Shown: positions 16,115 through 24,913, counted from the stretch's first letter. The stretch: 44,497 nt of DNA from an uncultured Myxococcales bacterium (GCA_903847405.1 CAINDP010000021.1:1-44497), one strand, 5' to 3'. The notes: generated by a model from the sequence alone, not told the origin. Numbers and translations: made by a program.

Positions 16115-16857
16115 CGTCCTTCCTCCTGAGTGACCCGCGTCCCGACTGGCTCGCCCATCAGGACGCGCGCCAGATTCCCGGGAGTCCGGATGCTGAAGAC
16201 CACCAGCGGCAGCTGATGCTCGCGGCACAGGGCGATGGCGGTTGCGTCCATCACCCCCAGGCCGCGCTCCAGGACCTCCGAGTACGTGACCGTATCATAG
16301 CGGGTTGCAGTGGGATCCGTCACCGGGTCCGCCGTATAGACCCCGTCCACCTTCGTCGCCTTCAGGATCGCGTCGGCCTTGATTTCCAGCGCCCGGAGCA
16401 CCGCGGCGGTGTCGGTCGAGAAATACGGGTGGCCGGTGCCTGCGGCCAGGATCACGACCCGCCCCTTTTCCAGGTGCCGCAGGCAGCGGCGCCGGATGAA
16501 GGGCTCGGCCACCTGCCGCATTTCCAGGGCGGTCATCACGCGGGTGGGAACCCCCTGCCGCTCCAGGACATCCTGGAACACCAGGGCGTTCATCACGGTG
16601 GCCAGCATGCCGACCGTGTCGGCCGTGGCCCGATCGAACTGGCGGCCCACCTCGGACACGCCGCGGAAATAGTTCCCGCCCCCGATGACGATGGCGACGT
16701 CCGCGCCCAGTTCCCGCGCGTCCTTCACCTCGCCGGCGAAGCGGGCCACCATGTCGGCGTCAACGCCGCCGCTCTTCGCGCCCTGGAGGGCCTCACCGGA
16801 CAGTTTCAGCACGATGCGCTTGTAGGCCAGCGTGCCGGTCCCGGAAGTCGGTTCCAT
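16111..16857 (-). CDS. pyrH: Uridylate kinase (UMP kinase)
   Basis: 248 residues, amino-acid kinase fold. PyrH phosphorylates UMP to UDP with ATP, and is a hexamer controlled by GTP and UTP. Visible motifs: KRIVLKLSGEALQG at the N-terminus, VIGGGNYFRG, AAGTGHPYFSTDTAAVLRA and KATKVDGVYTADP. Translational coupling to frr is expected from the 4-base overlap. A GC-rich hairpin lies between it and tsf, so its expression may be set apart from that of tsf. Confidence 0.97.
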   Translation of the reverse strand: MEPTSGTGTLAYKRIVLKLSGEALQGAKSGGVDADMVARFAGEVKDARELGADVAIVIGGGNYFRGVSEVGRQFDRATADTVGMLATVMNALVFQDVLERQGVPTRVMTALEMRQVAEPFIRRRCLRHLEKGRVVILAAGTGHPYFSTDTAAVLRALEIKADAILKATKVDGVYTADPVTDPTATRYDTVTYSEVLERGLGVMDATAIALCREHQLPLVVFSIRTPGNLARVLMGEPVGTRVTQEEGR

Positions 16858-16892
16858 TCAGCACCTCGCCGGCTGGAAAGTAGCGGGGGATG

Positions 16893-16923
16893 GCGCGGCC
16901 CCGGGACGTCCCCGAGGCCGCGC
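16893..16923 (-). other. Stable hairpin between tsf and pyrH
   Basis: GCGCGGCC (16893-16900) pairs perfectly with GGCCGCGC (16916-16923); the inner bases are also partly self-complementary. No T-run follows on the minus strand, so it is more likely an mRNA-processing or stability structure than an intrinsic terminator. Confidence 0.4.
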
Positions 16924-16943
16924 GTCGTTCCGTCAGCCCGGGA

Positions 16944-17543
16944 TCACAGCCCTTCGCCCAGGTTGAACCGGGCAAAGCGCCGAACCTTGATGTTTTCGCC
17001 GCAACGACCGATCACGTCGGTCAGCAGGTCCTTGACGGTCTTGCTGTCGTCGCGGATGTAGGTCATTTCCATCAGGCAGATCTCGCCGAACCACTTGTTC
17101 AGCTTGCCTTCCACGATGCGGGCCAGGACTTCCGCCGGCTTCTTGGATTCGCCGATCTGGGCCAGGGCGATTTCCTTCTGCTTTTCGACCAGCTCGACCG
17201 GGACTTCCTCGCGAACCACGTACAGCGGTCCCATCGCGGCGATCTGCAGGCAGATTTCCTTCGCGAAGGCGTTGAAGTTGTCCGAGCGGGCCACGAAGTC
17301 CGTCTCGCTGTTGATTTCGACCAGGACGCCCAGGCGGCCTTCGCCGTGGATGTAGGACGCGATCTTCCCGTCCTTCGCGTCGCGGCTGGTCTTCTTGACG
17401 GCCACTGCCGCGTTGCGCTTCTTCAGCCACTCGATGGCCTTGTCCATGTTCCCGTCGGAATCTTCCAACGCCTTCTTGCAGTCCAGGATGCCGGCGCCGG
17501 TCATGGTACGCAGTTCCTTCACCAGTTCGCTGCTGACGGCCAT
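16944..17543 (-). CDS. tsf: Elongation factor Ts
   Basis: 199 residues, the short form of EF-Ts rather than the 280-residue enterobacterial form. It recycles EF-Tu-GDP. The N-terminal UBA-like part (LVKELRTMTGAGILDCKKALEDS) and the core signature EINSETDFVARSDNF are present. The dimerisation domain is the reduced kind, ending VRRFARFNLGEGL. An intrinsic-terminator-like hairpin lies just upstream in the rpsB-tsf gap and may tune the S2 to EF-Ts ratio. The ATG at 17543 has AGGAGG upstream. Confidence 0.97.
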   Translation of the reverse strand: MAVSSELVKELRTMTGAGILDCKKALEDSDGNMDKAIEWLKKRNAAVAVKKTSRDAKDGKIASYIHGEGRLGVLVEINSETDFVARSDNFNAFAKEICLQIAAMGPLYVVREEVPVELVEKQKEIALAQIGESKKPAEVLARIVEGKLNKWFGEICLMEMTYIRDDSKTVKDLLTDVIGRCGENIKVRRFARFNLGEGL

Positions 17544-17570
17544 GGGGAACCTCCTCTGCTACTCGTTTGG

Positions 17571-17595
17571 AAAAGCCCCGGCGTCCTCTGCCGGG
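17571..17595 (-). terminator. Terminator-like attenuator between rpsB and tsf
   Basis: On the minus strand CCCGGC (17595-17590), a 7-base loop and GCCGGG (17582-17577) form a stem followed by GCTTTTCC. This looks like a weak intrinsic terminator that would let part of the rpsB transcription proceed into tsf. Confidence 0.5.
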
Positions 17596-17621
17596 ACCAT
17601 CGCTTCACACTTATTCGGCGA

Positions 17622-18410
<789 letters not shown>

Positions 18411-18522
18411 GGGTCAGGTTCCTCCGTTATCGCGGGAGCCCGTCGTTGCGGGCCCCGCCCTCCATCCCCCTTCCGGCGCCGCGAAGCGCCACGGATTTGC
18501 GGGGGATGTGTGAGCTCTTCCG

Positions 18523-18535
18523 CCGCACTGTGCGG
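18523..18535 (-). promoter_or_regulatory. Small hairpin in the rpsB leader
   Basis: CCGCAC-T-GTGCGG is a perfect 6-bp inverted repeat in the 5' leader of rpsB, downstream of the candidate promoter. It could be part of an S2-responsive leader. Evidence is limited to the stem. Confidence 0.3.
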
Positions 18536-18548
18536 TGAAAGGCGGGGT

Positions 18549-18577
18549 TGTTTACCACTTTTCGCGAATGGACGCAA
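18549..18577 (-). promoter_or_regulatory. Candidate promoter of rpsB-tsf-pyrH-frr
   Basis: Minus strand: -35 TTGCGT (18577-18572), a 17-base spacer, -10 TAAACA (18554-18549), in an otherwise AT-richer stretch. The match is moderate. It would give a leader of about 130 bases. Nothing else is recognised between 18411 and 18610. Confidence 0.4.
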
Positions 18578-18610
18578 GGGGTACGGCAGCCGGAGGGAGG
18601 GGCCGGGGGG

Positions 18611-19009
18611 CTACAGGAACTCCTGGATCTTCATCAGCACGCGGGGCGGATCGCTGTAGGTCCGCGCCAGCGTGTCCAGGCGTTCCCGCAACGCGCGGGT
18701 CTGATCCATCGCGCGGCGCTTGAAGGCTTCCTGGTCGGCGGGAGACATGCTGCGGATCAGGGCGCGCCCACTGGCCCGGGCCTCCAGGATCCGGTCGCGG
18801 TGATCGACCAGGTACTTGTCCAGTTCGGTGATCGCCGCCTGGGTGTTGCCCGCCGTCTGTTCCAGGATCTTCACCGCCTGGTCCAGGTGGTAGATCGACT
18901 CGCCCTGGAGGCGCTCGACCTCGCTCTGGCAACCGGCCGTCGCGATCAAGGCGGCGACGATCGAAAGGATCGGAACGGCCCATCGCATCGAATGTCGAGT
19001 CGTTTGCAT
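18611..19009 (-). CDS. Small helical lipoprotein
   Basis: 132 residues counted from the ATG at 19009; a GTG directly before it (19012) is an alternative start. A signal peptide (RWAVPILSIVAALIATAGC) ends in a clear lipobox. The mature part is charged and predicted helical (EVERLQGESIYHLDQAVKIL, RALRERLDTLARTY), like small periplasmic coiled-coil lipoproteins. I do not recognise a family. It has its own promoter and is divergent from the Cys-repeat lipoprotein. Its downstream neighbour is rpsB, about 200 bases away, so it is probably transcribed alone. Confidence 0.7.
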   Translation of the reverse strand: MQTTRHSMRWAVPILSIVAALIATAGCQSEVERLQGESIYHLDQAVKILEQTAGNTQAAITELDKYLVDHRDRILEARASGRALIRSMSPADQEAFKRRAMDQTRALRERLDTLARTYSDPPRVLMKIQEFL

Positions 19010-19051
19010 CACCTTCCGGCCTTCGGCACGACCGCCGAATCGAACGCGCAG

Positions 19052-19079
19052 ATCGTACTCCGGGGGCCCGGGCTGTCAA
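19052..19079 (-). promoter_or_regulatory. sigma70-type promoter of the small lipoprotein
   Basis: Minus strand: perfect -35 TTGACA (19079-19074), a 16-base spacer, -10 TACGAT (19057-19052), 42 bases upstream of the ATG at 19009. Confidence 0.6.
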
Positions 19080-19120
19080 CCGAGGGGCCGGGCGGGAAGG
19101 CGTCCCGGGAGGAGGGGTCA

Positions 19121-19149
19121 TTGAACAGGGTCCCTTCGGGCGATAGTAT
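19121..19149 (+). promoter_or_regulatory. sigma70-type promoter of the Cys-repeat lipoprotein
   Basis: -35 TTGAAC (19121-19126), a 17-base spacer, -10 TAGTAT (19144-19149). The leader contains a 6-bp hairpin CGGGGC-TCAG-GCCCCG (19157-19172), followed by the GGAGG site at 19184-19188. Confidence 0.65.
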
Positions 19150-19194
19150 CCCGGTGCGGGGCTCAGGCCCCGAACGTCGCCCCGGAGGCACTGC

Positions 19195-21627
19195 ATGGAT
19201 TCCCGCCTGACGTCGATCGTCCTTCCGTGCCTGCTGGCATTCGCCTTCCTGGCCTGCGGGGGCGGCGGCGCCGGCCCGGCCGACGTGGCGGAGGATGCCG
19301 CTGCCGAACTCCCGGGCGACATCGGCGCCGACGCTCCGGCCGACGGGACGGGGGAGGAAGGACGGGACGCGCTGCCGGCCGACCTGCCCGATGCCGACGG
19401 TTCCAGGGACGCGCAGGACGCGGACGTCGCCCCCGAGGTCCCCTGCGAGTGCACGACCAACGACGACTGCACGGGCAGCTTCCGGGGGCTGGGCGCCTGC
19501 GAGCGGGCGGTGTGCGACCCCGGTTCCTGCGCCTGCGTCCGCCAGAACGCCCCGGAAGACGTGGTCTGCGACGACGGAAACCCCTGCACGACCGGCGACC
19601 GGTGCGCGGGGGGCGCCTGCGTCGGGGGGACCAACGACTGCAGTTGCCAGGCGGACCAGGACTGCCTGCCCAGGGAGGACGGCAACCCCTGCAACGGCAC
19701 ACTGATCTGCAACAAGACCGTGTCGCCCTACACCTGCACGGTCGCCCCCGAAACGGTCGTCCTGTGCACCGACGACGACCCGGTCCCCTGCACCCAGAAG
19801 CAGTGCAACCCGGCGACCGGGCAGTGCGAGCCTGTGGCCGTGGACGAGGGCCTGGGCTGCACCGATCTGGATCCCTGCACCACGGGGGACACCTGCACGG
19901 GCGGGGTCTGCACGCCGGGCGGCACGATGACCTGCAACGACAACGAACCGTGTACCGGCGAAACCTGCGTCCCCGGGGAGGGCTGTGTCTACCGCCCGAT
20001 GGAGGGGGAATGCGATGACGGCAACCCCTGCACCCTGGCCGACGCCTGCTTCGAGGGGCGGTGCAAGCCCGGCGCGCTGGACCCATGCGACGACGGCAAC
20101 GCCTGCACCCTGGATTCCTGCGTCACCGGGGTCGGCTGCCGCAACGTCAACCGGGACGACGCCCCGTGCACCGACGGCGACGCCTGCACGGTGGGCGACT
20201 GGTGCGACGGTTCCGTCTGCACCGCCGGGGACCCCGCGGTCATCGACGACGACAATCCCTGCACCACCGATTCCTGCCTGCCCGTCGGCGGCGTGCGCCA
20301 CGTGGCGAACCAGGATCCGTGCGACGACGGCGATCCCTGCACCATCGGCGACCGGTGCGCGGACGACGCCTGCCAGGCCGGCGGCCCGGCGGACTGCGAC
20401 GACGACGACGCATGCACCGGGGATTCGTGCGCGCCGTTGACCGGGCTGTGCGTGTACGTCCCGGTGGACGTCGATGACGGGGACCCGTGCACGGTGGACG
20501 CCTGCATTCCGCCGACCGGGAACATCGTCCACACGCCGAAGGGGTGCTCCGACGGGAACACGTGCAACGGCCTGGAAGCCTGCGATCCGCTGACGGGCGC
20601 CTGCGTCCCGGGAACCCCCCTCGCCTGCGATGACGGCAACGCCTGCAACGGGCCCGAGGCCTGCAACGCGGCGGCCGGGTGCCAACCAGGTACCCCGCCC
20701 GCCTGCAATGACGGCGACCGGTGCAACGGCATCGAATCGTGCGACCCGACCTCGGGCGCCTGCGTCCCCGGCGAGGCACTGGTGTGCGACGACGCCGATC
20801 CCTGCAACGGCCAGGAGGCCTGCGACGCCACGGCAGGGTGCGTCCCGGGGACCCCGCCGGCATGCGACGACGGGCTGGCCTGCAACGGGGTGGAGAGCTG
20901 TCATGCGTTCGTCGGGTGCGTCGCCGGAACCCCCCGGACGTGCAGCGACAACAACGTTTGCACGACGGACAGGTGCACGGACCCCGTCGGGGACTGCACG
21001 AACCTGCCGGCCCCCACCCTTCCGTGCGACGACCTGAACGCCTGCACCGGCAGCGACACCTGCAGTCTCGTCGGGTCCTGCATCGGCGGCACCGAAACCT
21101 GCTGCACCGACGGCAACGACAACGACGGCGACGGCCTGACCGACTGCCGGGACCCGGATTGCGCGTCGAATCCGAACTGCGCGGTCGCGGTCACCTGGTG
21201 CCGGCTGCAGTACCCTGCCACCATCCTGTCCCTCGAAGCCGTGCCCACGACCGTCTATGGCCGGGTCTACATCGCCGGCCTCACCTCGTTGACGACCCGG
21301 ACCGACCCGTACCCGGCGCTGAAGGCGCAGGCGGGCTACGGCCCGAACGGCTCCGACCCGACCGCGGCCGGCTGGACGTGGTTCGACGCCGCGCCGAACA
21401 CGGCGTACGACGGCAATGATTTCGCCGAACCCAACAACGACGAGTACATGGCGGCGCTGCCGGCACCGGCGTCCGGCGGCTCCCCGTACGACTTCGCCTA
21501 CCGCTTTTCGGGTGACAACGGGACGACCTGGACGATGTGCGACCTGAACGCAGGCGACGGCAAGGACGGATCCCAGGACGGCTACCAGGCGTCCAGCGCC
21601 GGCGACCTGGTCGTCACCGCGCCCTGA
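19195..21627 (+). CDS. Large Cys-repeat surface lipoprotein
   Basis: 810 residues. A signal peptide with lipobox AFLAC leads into an acidic Ala/Asp/Pro stalk of about 65 residues. From about residue 85 to 635 the protein is built of some 17 Cys-rich units such as CDDGNPCTTGDRC, CDDGNACTLDSC and CDDGLACNGVESC, each about 25-35 residues. A DGNDNDGDGLTDC motif, typical of Myxococcota surface proteins and likely calcium-binding, follows. The last 150 residues form a beta-rich domain (TVYGRVYIAGLT, YDFAYRFSGDNG) that resembles carbohydrate-binding or Ig-like modules seen on secreted enzymes. It is probably an outer-surface, disulfide-rigid stalk that presents the C-terminal domain; the ligand is unknown. 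Its stop lies 8 bases from that of the convergent collagen-like gene. Confidence 0.85.
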   Translation: MDSRLTSIVLPCLLAFAFLACGGGGAGPADVAEDAAAELPGDIGADAPADGTGEEGRDALPADLPDADGSRDAQDADVAPEVPCECTTNDDCTGSFRGLGACERAVCDPGSCACVRQNAPEDVVCDDGNPCTTGDRCAGGACVGGTNDCSCQADQDCLPREDGNPCNGTLICNKTVSPYTCTVAPETVVLCTDDDPVPCTQKQCNPATGQCEPVAVDEGLGCTDLDPCTTGDTCTGGVCTPGGTMTCNDNEPCTGETCVPGEGCVYRPMEGECDDGNPCTLADACFEGRCKPGALDPCDDGNACTLDSCVTGVGCRNVNRDDAPCTDGDACTVGDWCDGSVCTAGDPAVIDDDNPCTTDSCLPVGGVRHVANQDPCDDGDPCTIGDRCADDACQAGGPADCDDDDACTGDSCAPLTGLCVYVPVDVDDGDPCTVDACIPPTGNIVHTPKGCSDGNTCNGLEACDPLTGACVPGTPLACDDGNACNGPEACNAAAGCQPGTPPACNDGDRCNGIESCDPTSGACVPGEALVCDDADPCNGQEACDATAGCVPGTPPACDDGLACNGVESCHAFVGCVAGTPRTCSDNNVCTTDRCTDPVGDCTNLPAPTLPCDDLNACTGSDTCSLVGSCIGGTETCCTDGNDNDGDGLTDCRDPDCASNPNCAVAVTWCRLQYPATILSLEAVPTTVYGRVYIAGLTSLTTRTDPYPALKAQAGYGPNGSDPTAAGWTWFDAAPNTAYDGNDFAEPNNDEYMAALPAPASGGSPYDFAYRFSGDNGTTWTMCDLNAGDGKDGSQDGYQASSAGDLVVTAP

Positions 21628-21635
21628 ACCCGGCC

Positions 21636-23843
21636 CTACGGGCAGGCGACCGCGTCGTCCACGAACTGGAAGTTCTTCAGATCCAGCGACATGGAGGTCC
21701 CCAGGCCGCACCCGCCGTGGCTGAACTGCATCTGCGTCGCGCTCCCCTGGGCGGATGCCGGCACGCACAGGGTGACGGCCTGCCAGGGCGCGCCCGACGT
21801 CCCGGCCCAGTAGAGGTCGCCGAGGTAGAGCTGCGGCGCCCAGCCCGTGGAGCGGTACGTGAACTTGAGGGTGGGATGGGCCATCGTGGCCTCCAGAGGC
21901 ACCGAGATCCAGTTCACCAGGGTGCCCGAGGTGCACACGCTGCTGCTGTCGTTGTACAGGTGGACGTACCGGGTGCCCGCATCGGTCAGGTAGGTGACCG
22001 AGGACTGGGGGCCGGTGCCGGTGGTGGTCCAGCCGAAGTTCCCCTGCAGGTCGCTGTTCAGCACGGTGCCGATGACCGGGCAGGTCTGCGCGTCCACCAC
22101 CTCCAGGACCGCGTTGTCGAATTCGAAGGCGCCGACGCCGTTCTGGACGGTGCCGCCCGGGTACGGGGACACCGCCGCAAGGGAGAACTCCACGGAATCG
22201 CCGTAGGCGGCCTCGCCCAGGCACGACGAGAACGTCTGCCAGTAGTCGGAGCCGTGGACCCAGCCACTCAGGATGGGTGTGGTCCCGACGACCAGGGCCG
22301 GGCTTCCCGGCTGTTCCATCTCGCACATCCAGGGGTCCTCGCCGCTGCAGCGCAGGACCACGTCGAAACTGGCGCGCAGGCTGAGGGTCCGCGGGTTGGC
22401 AAACACGGTCTGCGACAGCCTCGCCGTCGAAAGCGTGGCCGCCGGGAGCGTGCCGGACCCGGCGTTGCCGTGGCCCGTTGCGGCCGGGGACACCGAGGCC
22501 CCTCCGGTGGCGGTCCAGGCGGTCGAGGTCTGGAAGATGCCGTCCCGGAACTCCGGGAACATGTTCGCGGAGTCGATGGTGAACGAACCGACGGCCAGGC
22601 CGCAGCCGTCGGACACGGTGATCGCGAGGACGAAGGGGCCCCCGGCCATGCGGGGCGTCAAGGTGAACCGGCCCGCAAGAGCCCCGGGTTCGATGACGAA
22701 TCCCATGCCGGAAAGGACGATGGCGAGCGGGTCGCCGTCGACGTCCGAGGCGTTGACCGTGACGGTGAACGGCGTGTCCATCGACACCGCCGTCGGGGCA
22801 TCGACCAGGCCGATGACCGGGTTGTGGTTGTCGGCGCACGGGCTGTCCTTGCCGTCCGCGCCGGGGGCGCCGTTGCAGGCGTATGTGGCGATTCCGGTGC
22901 CGACCCGGGCCTTGACGCCTCCATACGTGCAGTTGTCGCCGGGAGGCTCCGTCGAGATCACGGCGCTCTCCCCGTCCTTCCCGTCCGTGCCGTCCTGGCC
23001 GTCGGTTCCGTCCTGGCCGTCAACCCCGTCCTGGCCGTTGACCCCGCTGCACACGTAGGTCGGCTGGCCCTCCCCGACCTGGACCATCACGCCGCCGTTC
23101 GTGCAGGTCGTACCCGCCGGCTCGGTGGCAACCCGGACGCTCAGGCCATCGCTTCCGTCGGTCCCGTCCTGGCCGTCGATCCCGTCCTGGCCGTCCTGGC
23201 CGTCGGCGCCGTTGGCACCGTTGCACACGTAGACCGCCGGATCGTTCCCGACCGCGATCCTCGCGCCTCCCTGCGGGCAGACGTCGCCGGACGGCTCGGC
23301 CACGACGGTCGCATTCTGCCCATCCTGTCCGGCGGCCCCGCTGCACAGGTAGGTCGGGGCACCCTCGCCGGCCTGGACCCTCACGCCGCCGTCAACGCAG
23401 TTCTCGCCGGGAGCCTCGGCGGTCACCACGGCGGACGCACCGGGAGCCCCGGCCTCGCCTGCCGTCCCGTTGGTCCCGTCGGTCCCGTTCGCACCCACCG
23501 CACCATCCAGGCCCGCAGCACCGCTGCAGACATAGGACTGGACCTTCGCGCCGTCCCCGACCCAGGTCTCGACCAGGACGCCACCGTCCGCGCAGTGCTC
23601 GCCCGCCGGCTCCGGCATCGTCTCCACGTGGGCCTCGGCAGGAACCGCACCGTCCTGCCCGTTGCACACGTAGGCAGCGGTCGCCGCGGAACCCGCGACC
23701 TCGATCTTCTGTCCACCCGCGGCACAGTGGTCGCCCGCGGCCTCGGGCGTGACCAGCACGGACAGGCCCTGCAGCGTCTCCTCGCAGGCCCCCGCCGCCA
23801 GCACCAGGACCGCCCCCGCACAAGCAACGAATCTCGCGCGCAT
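21636..23843 (-). CDS. Collagen-like, disulfide-module lipoprotein (DUF7151-like)
   Basis: 735 residues from the ATG at 23843, which has GGAGG upstream. The lipobox is LAAGAC (C20). Residues of about 25-350 hold six copies of a 35-45-residue unit of the form EPAG-x2-C-x2-GGV-x-V-x(8-14)-YVC-x-G-x2-GxDG; the first and last cysteine of each unit would pair. Between them are collagen-like Gly-X-Y tracts rich in GQDG and GTDG. The unit resembles DUF7151, known mainly from Myxococcota. An Ig-like domain follows (NPVIGLVDAPTAVSM, VTVNASDVDGDPLAI). The C-terminal 350 residues are two beta-sandwich-like parts with paired cysteines. It is probably a long surface fibre. Function is unknown. Confidence 0.82.
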   Translation of the reverse strand: MRARFVACAGAVLVLAAGACEETLQGLSVLVTPEAAGDHCAAGGQKIEVAGSAATAAYVCNGQDGAVPAEAHVETMPEPAGEHCADGGVLVETWVGDGAKVQSYVCSGAAGLDGAVGANGTDGTNGTAGEAGAPGASAVVTAEAPGENCVDGGVRVQAGEGAPTYLCSGAAGQDGQNATVVAEPSGDVCPQGGARIAVGNDPAVYVCNGANGADGQDGQDGIDGQDGTDGSDGLSVRVATEPAGTTCTNGGVMVQVGEGQPTYVCSGVNGQDGVDGQDGTDGQDGTDGKDGESAVISTEPPGDNCTYGGVKARVGTGIATYACNGAPGADGKDSPCADNHNPVIGLVDAPTAVSMDTPFTVTVNASDVDGDPLAIVLSGMGFVIEPGALAGRFTLTPRMAGGPFVLAITVSDGCGLAVGSFTIDSANMFPEFRDGIFQTSTAWTATGGASVSPAATGHGNAGSGTLPAATLSTARLSQTVFANPRTLSLRASFDVVLRCSGEDPWMCEMEQPGSPALVVGTTPILSGWVHGSDYWQTFSSCLGEAAYGDSVEFSLAAVSPYPGGTVQNGVGAFEFDNAVLEVVDAQTCPVIGTVLNSDLQGNFGWTTTGTGPQSSVTYLTDAGTRYVHLYNDSSSVCTSGTLVNWISVPLEATMAHPTLKFTYRSTGWAPQLYLGDLYWAGTSGAPWQAVTLCVPASAQGSATQMQFSHGGCGLGTSMSLDLKNFQFVDDAVACP

Positions 23844-24037
23844 CTTCTCCTCCCTGCACCGCTCGACTTTCGACACCATCGCCCCAAGGGTGGAGAAGCA
23901 ACAACGGTGCCAACCGGTGTGCGGCAAAACCCAGAGGCTGGAGATGCGCAAGTACCTGATATTAGAACGTCATATGACTCGCTCCAGCCGGCGACTCCGG
24001 GAGACGAACGAACGATGGGAATGGATTCCCGGAGCCG

Positions 24038-24073
24038 GAACCCGCACAACCTTGCGACCACCAAAACCTGAAT
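24038..24073 (-). pseudogene. Partial tRNA-Leu copy (anticodon loop to T arm)
   Basis: Bases 24038-24073 align without gaps to 25034-25069 of the intact tRNA-Leu, 31 of 36 identical, in the same orientation, exactly 996 bases apart. The matched part runs from the anticodon loop through the variable arm into the T loop. The 5' half of a tRNA is missing, so this is not a functional gene. It looks like an attachment-site copy. Confidence 0.7.
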
Positions 24074-24097
24074 TCCGCATCGGCCTTTTTTTCATTT

Positions 24098-24131
24098 AGG
24101 CATCACCGGTTTCGGCGCTGGTGAGATGCCT
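24098..24131. repeat. Inverted repeat beside the partial tRNA-Leu copy
   Basis: AGGCATC-ACC (24098-24107) pairs with GGT-GA-GATGCCT (24120-24131), with a 2-base bulge. A T7 run precedes it at 24086-24092. It may be a terminator relic or a recombinase arm site; the 23844-24192 interval has no other recognisable feature apart from the tRNA fragment and the 15-base repeat at 24140. Confidence 0.4.
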
Positions 24132-24192
24132 GTATGGCCACGGAATTCCTGGGTTCAACGATGTTCCAGCACCCTTTCCTGACGACCTTCCC

Positions 24193-24236
24193 TTGACCAG
24201 GTCATCATCGGTTTATAGAATTGACATTGGATTCTA
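24193..24236 (+). promoter_or_regulatory. vapBC promoter with overlapping operator-like inverted repeat
   Basis: -35 TTGACC (24193-24198), a 17-base spacer, -10 TAGAAT (24216-24221). The -10 is also the left arm of a perfect inverted repeat, TAGAAT (24216-24221) and ATTCTA (24231-24236). This fits the autorepression by VapB-VapC complexes that is usual for the family. Confidence 0.65.
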
Positions 24237-24251
24237 GAACGGAGAGCCGCG

Positions 24252-24506
24252 ATGCCCTTGAGCATCAAGCATGACGAGGCCGACCGATTGGCCCGTGACC
24301 TTGCCCGCCTGACCGGCGAGTCCTTGACCGAGGCCGTGCTCAACGCGCTCCGCGAGCGACTGCACCGCCAGCGTGCCCAGGGCCGCAAGGGTCGTCTTCG
24401 CGACGACCTGCTGGACATCGGCCGCCGGTGCGCCGCCCTGCCGGTGAAGGACAACCGCCCCATGGACGAGATCCTGGGCTACGACGAGCATGGCCTTCCT
24501 TCCTGA
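24252..24506 (+). CDS. vapB: VapB-family antitoxin (Rv0623-like)
   Basis: 84 residues. The N-terminal part ([27 protein letters not shown]) is the ribbon-helix-helix DNA-binding domain of the Rv0623-type antitoxins. The C-terminal tail ([17 protein letters not shown]) is the usual toxin-wrapping segment, in which the GYDxxGLP motif is conserved. The ATG at 24252 is preceded by GGAGA. It is followed by vapC after 11 bases, giving a standard co-transcribed TA pair. It probably binds the inverted repeat over its own -10. Confidence 0.92.
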   Translation: MPLSIKHDEADRLARDLARLTGESLTEAVLNALRERLHRQRAQGRKGRLRDDLLDIGRRCAALPVKDNRPMDEILGYDEHGLPS

Positions 24507-24517
24507 CGAGGTGTCCC

Positions 24518-24913
24518 GTGGTCATCGAGACGTCCGCAGTGCTGGCGATCCTGCAAGCCGAACCGGAGGCCGCGGCCTTCGCGGAGGCCATCGAGCGGGA
24601 TCCCGTCCGGCTCGTGTCTGCTGCATCCGTTTTGGAGGCGTCCATCGTAATCGTGGCACGTCATGGGGACGCAGGGGCGAGGGAACTGGACCTCTTCCTC
24701 CTCAAGGCCCAGGCCGATATCGTCCCGGTCACCGCGGAGCATGCAGCCCTGGGGCGTGATGCATACGTCCGGTTCGGCAAGGGTCGCCATCCGGCCGGGT
24801 TGAACTTCGGAGACTGCTTCGCCTACGCCCTTGCGCGGGCGTCCGGCGAACCCCTGTTGTTCAAGGGTGAGGACTTCAGCCGAACGGACGTGGCCACGGT
24901 CGAACGGGTCTGA
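24518..24913 (+). CDS. vapC: VapC-family PIN-domain ribonuclease toxin
   Basis: 131 residues from the GTG at 24518, with GAGG upstream. PIN-domain toxins cut specific RNAs, often tRNA or rRNA, with a cluster of acidic residues and Mg. Visible: VIETSAVLAIL (E4 in the place of the usual first Asp), SVLEASIVI (E40), LNFGDCFAYALA (D99) and LLFKGEDF (D119 nearby). The sequence closely follows the Rv0624 type, including GKGRHPAGLNFGD. Asp to Glu at the first position is a conservative change, so activity cannot be excluded. The gene ends about 40 bases before a bidirectional terminator. Confidence 0.92.
   Translation: MVIETSAVLAILQAEPEAAAFAEAIERDPVRLVSAASVLEASIVIVARHGDAGARELDLFLLKAQADIVPVTAEHAALGRDAYVRFGKGRHPAGLNFGDCFAYALARASGEPLLFKGEDFSRTDVATVERV

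Noticed and set aside
19009-22839. A 1276-residue minus-strand frame opposite the Cys-repeat lipoprotein
   Set aside because: The plus strand has a lipobox, regular Cys repeats, a promoter and a ribosome binding site; the antisense frame is Arg/Gly/Val-rich with no motif, as expected for a shadow of GC-rich repeats.
24038-24073. A second functional tRNA-Leu
   Set aside because: The D arm and acceptor stem cannot be formed; only the part from anticodon loop to T arm is recognisable.
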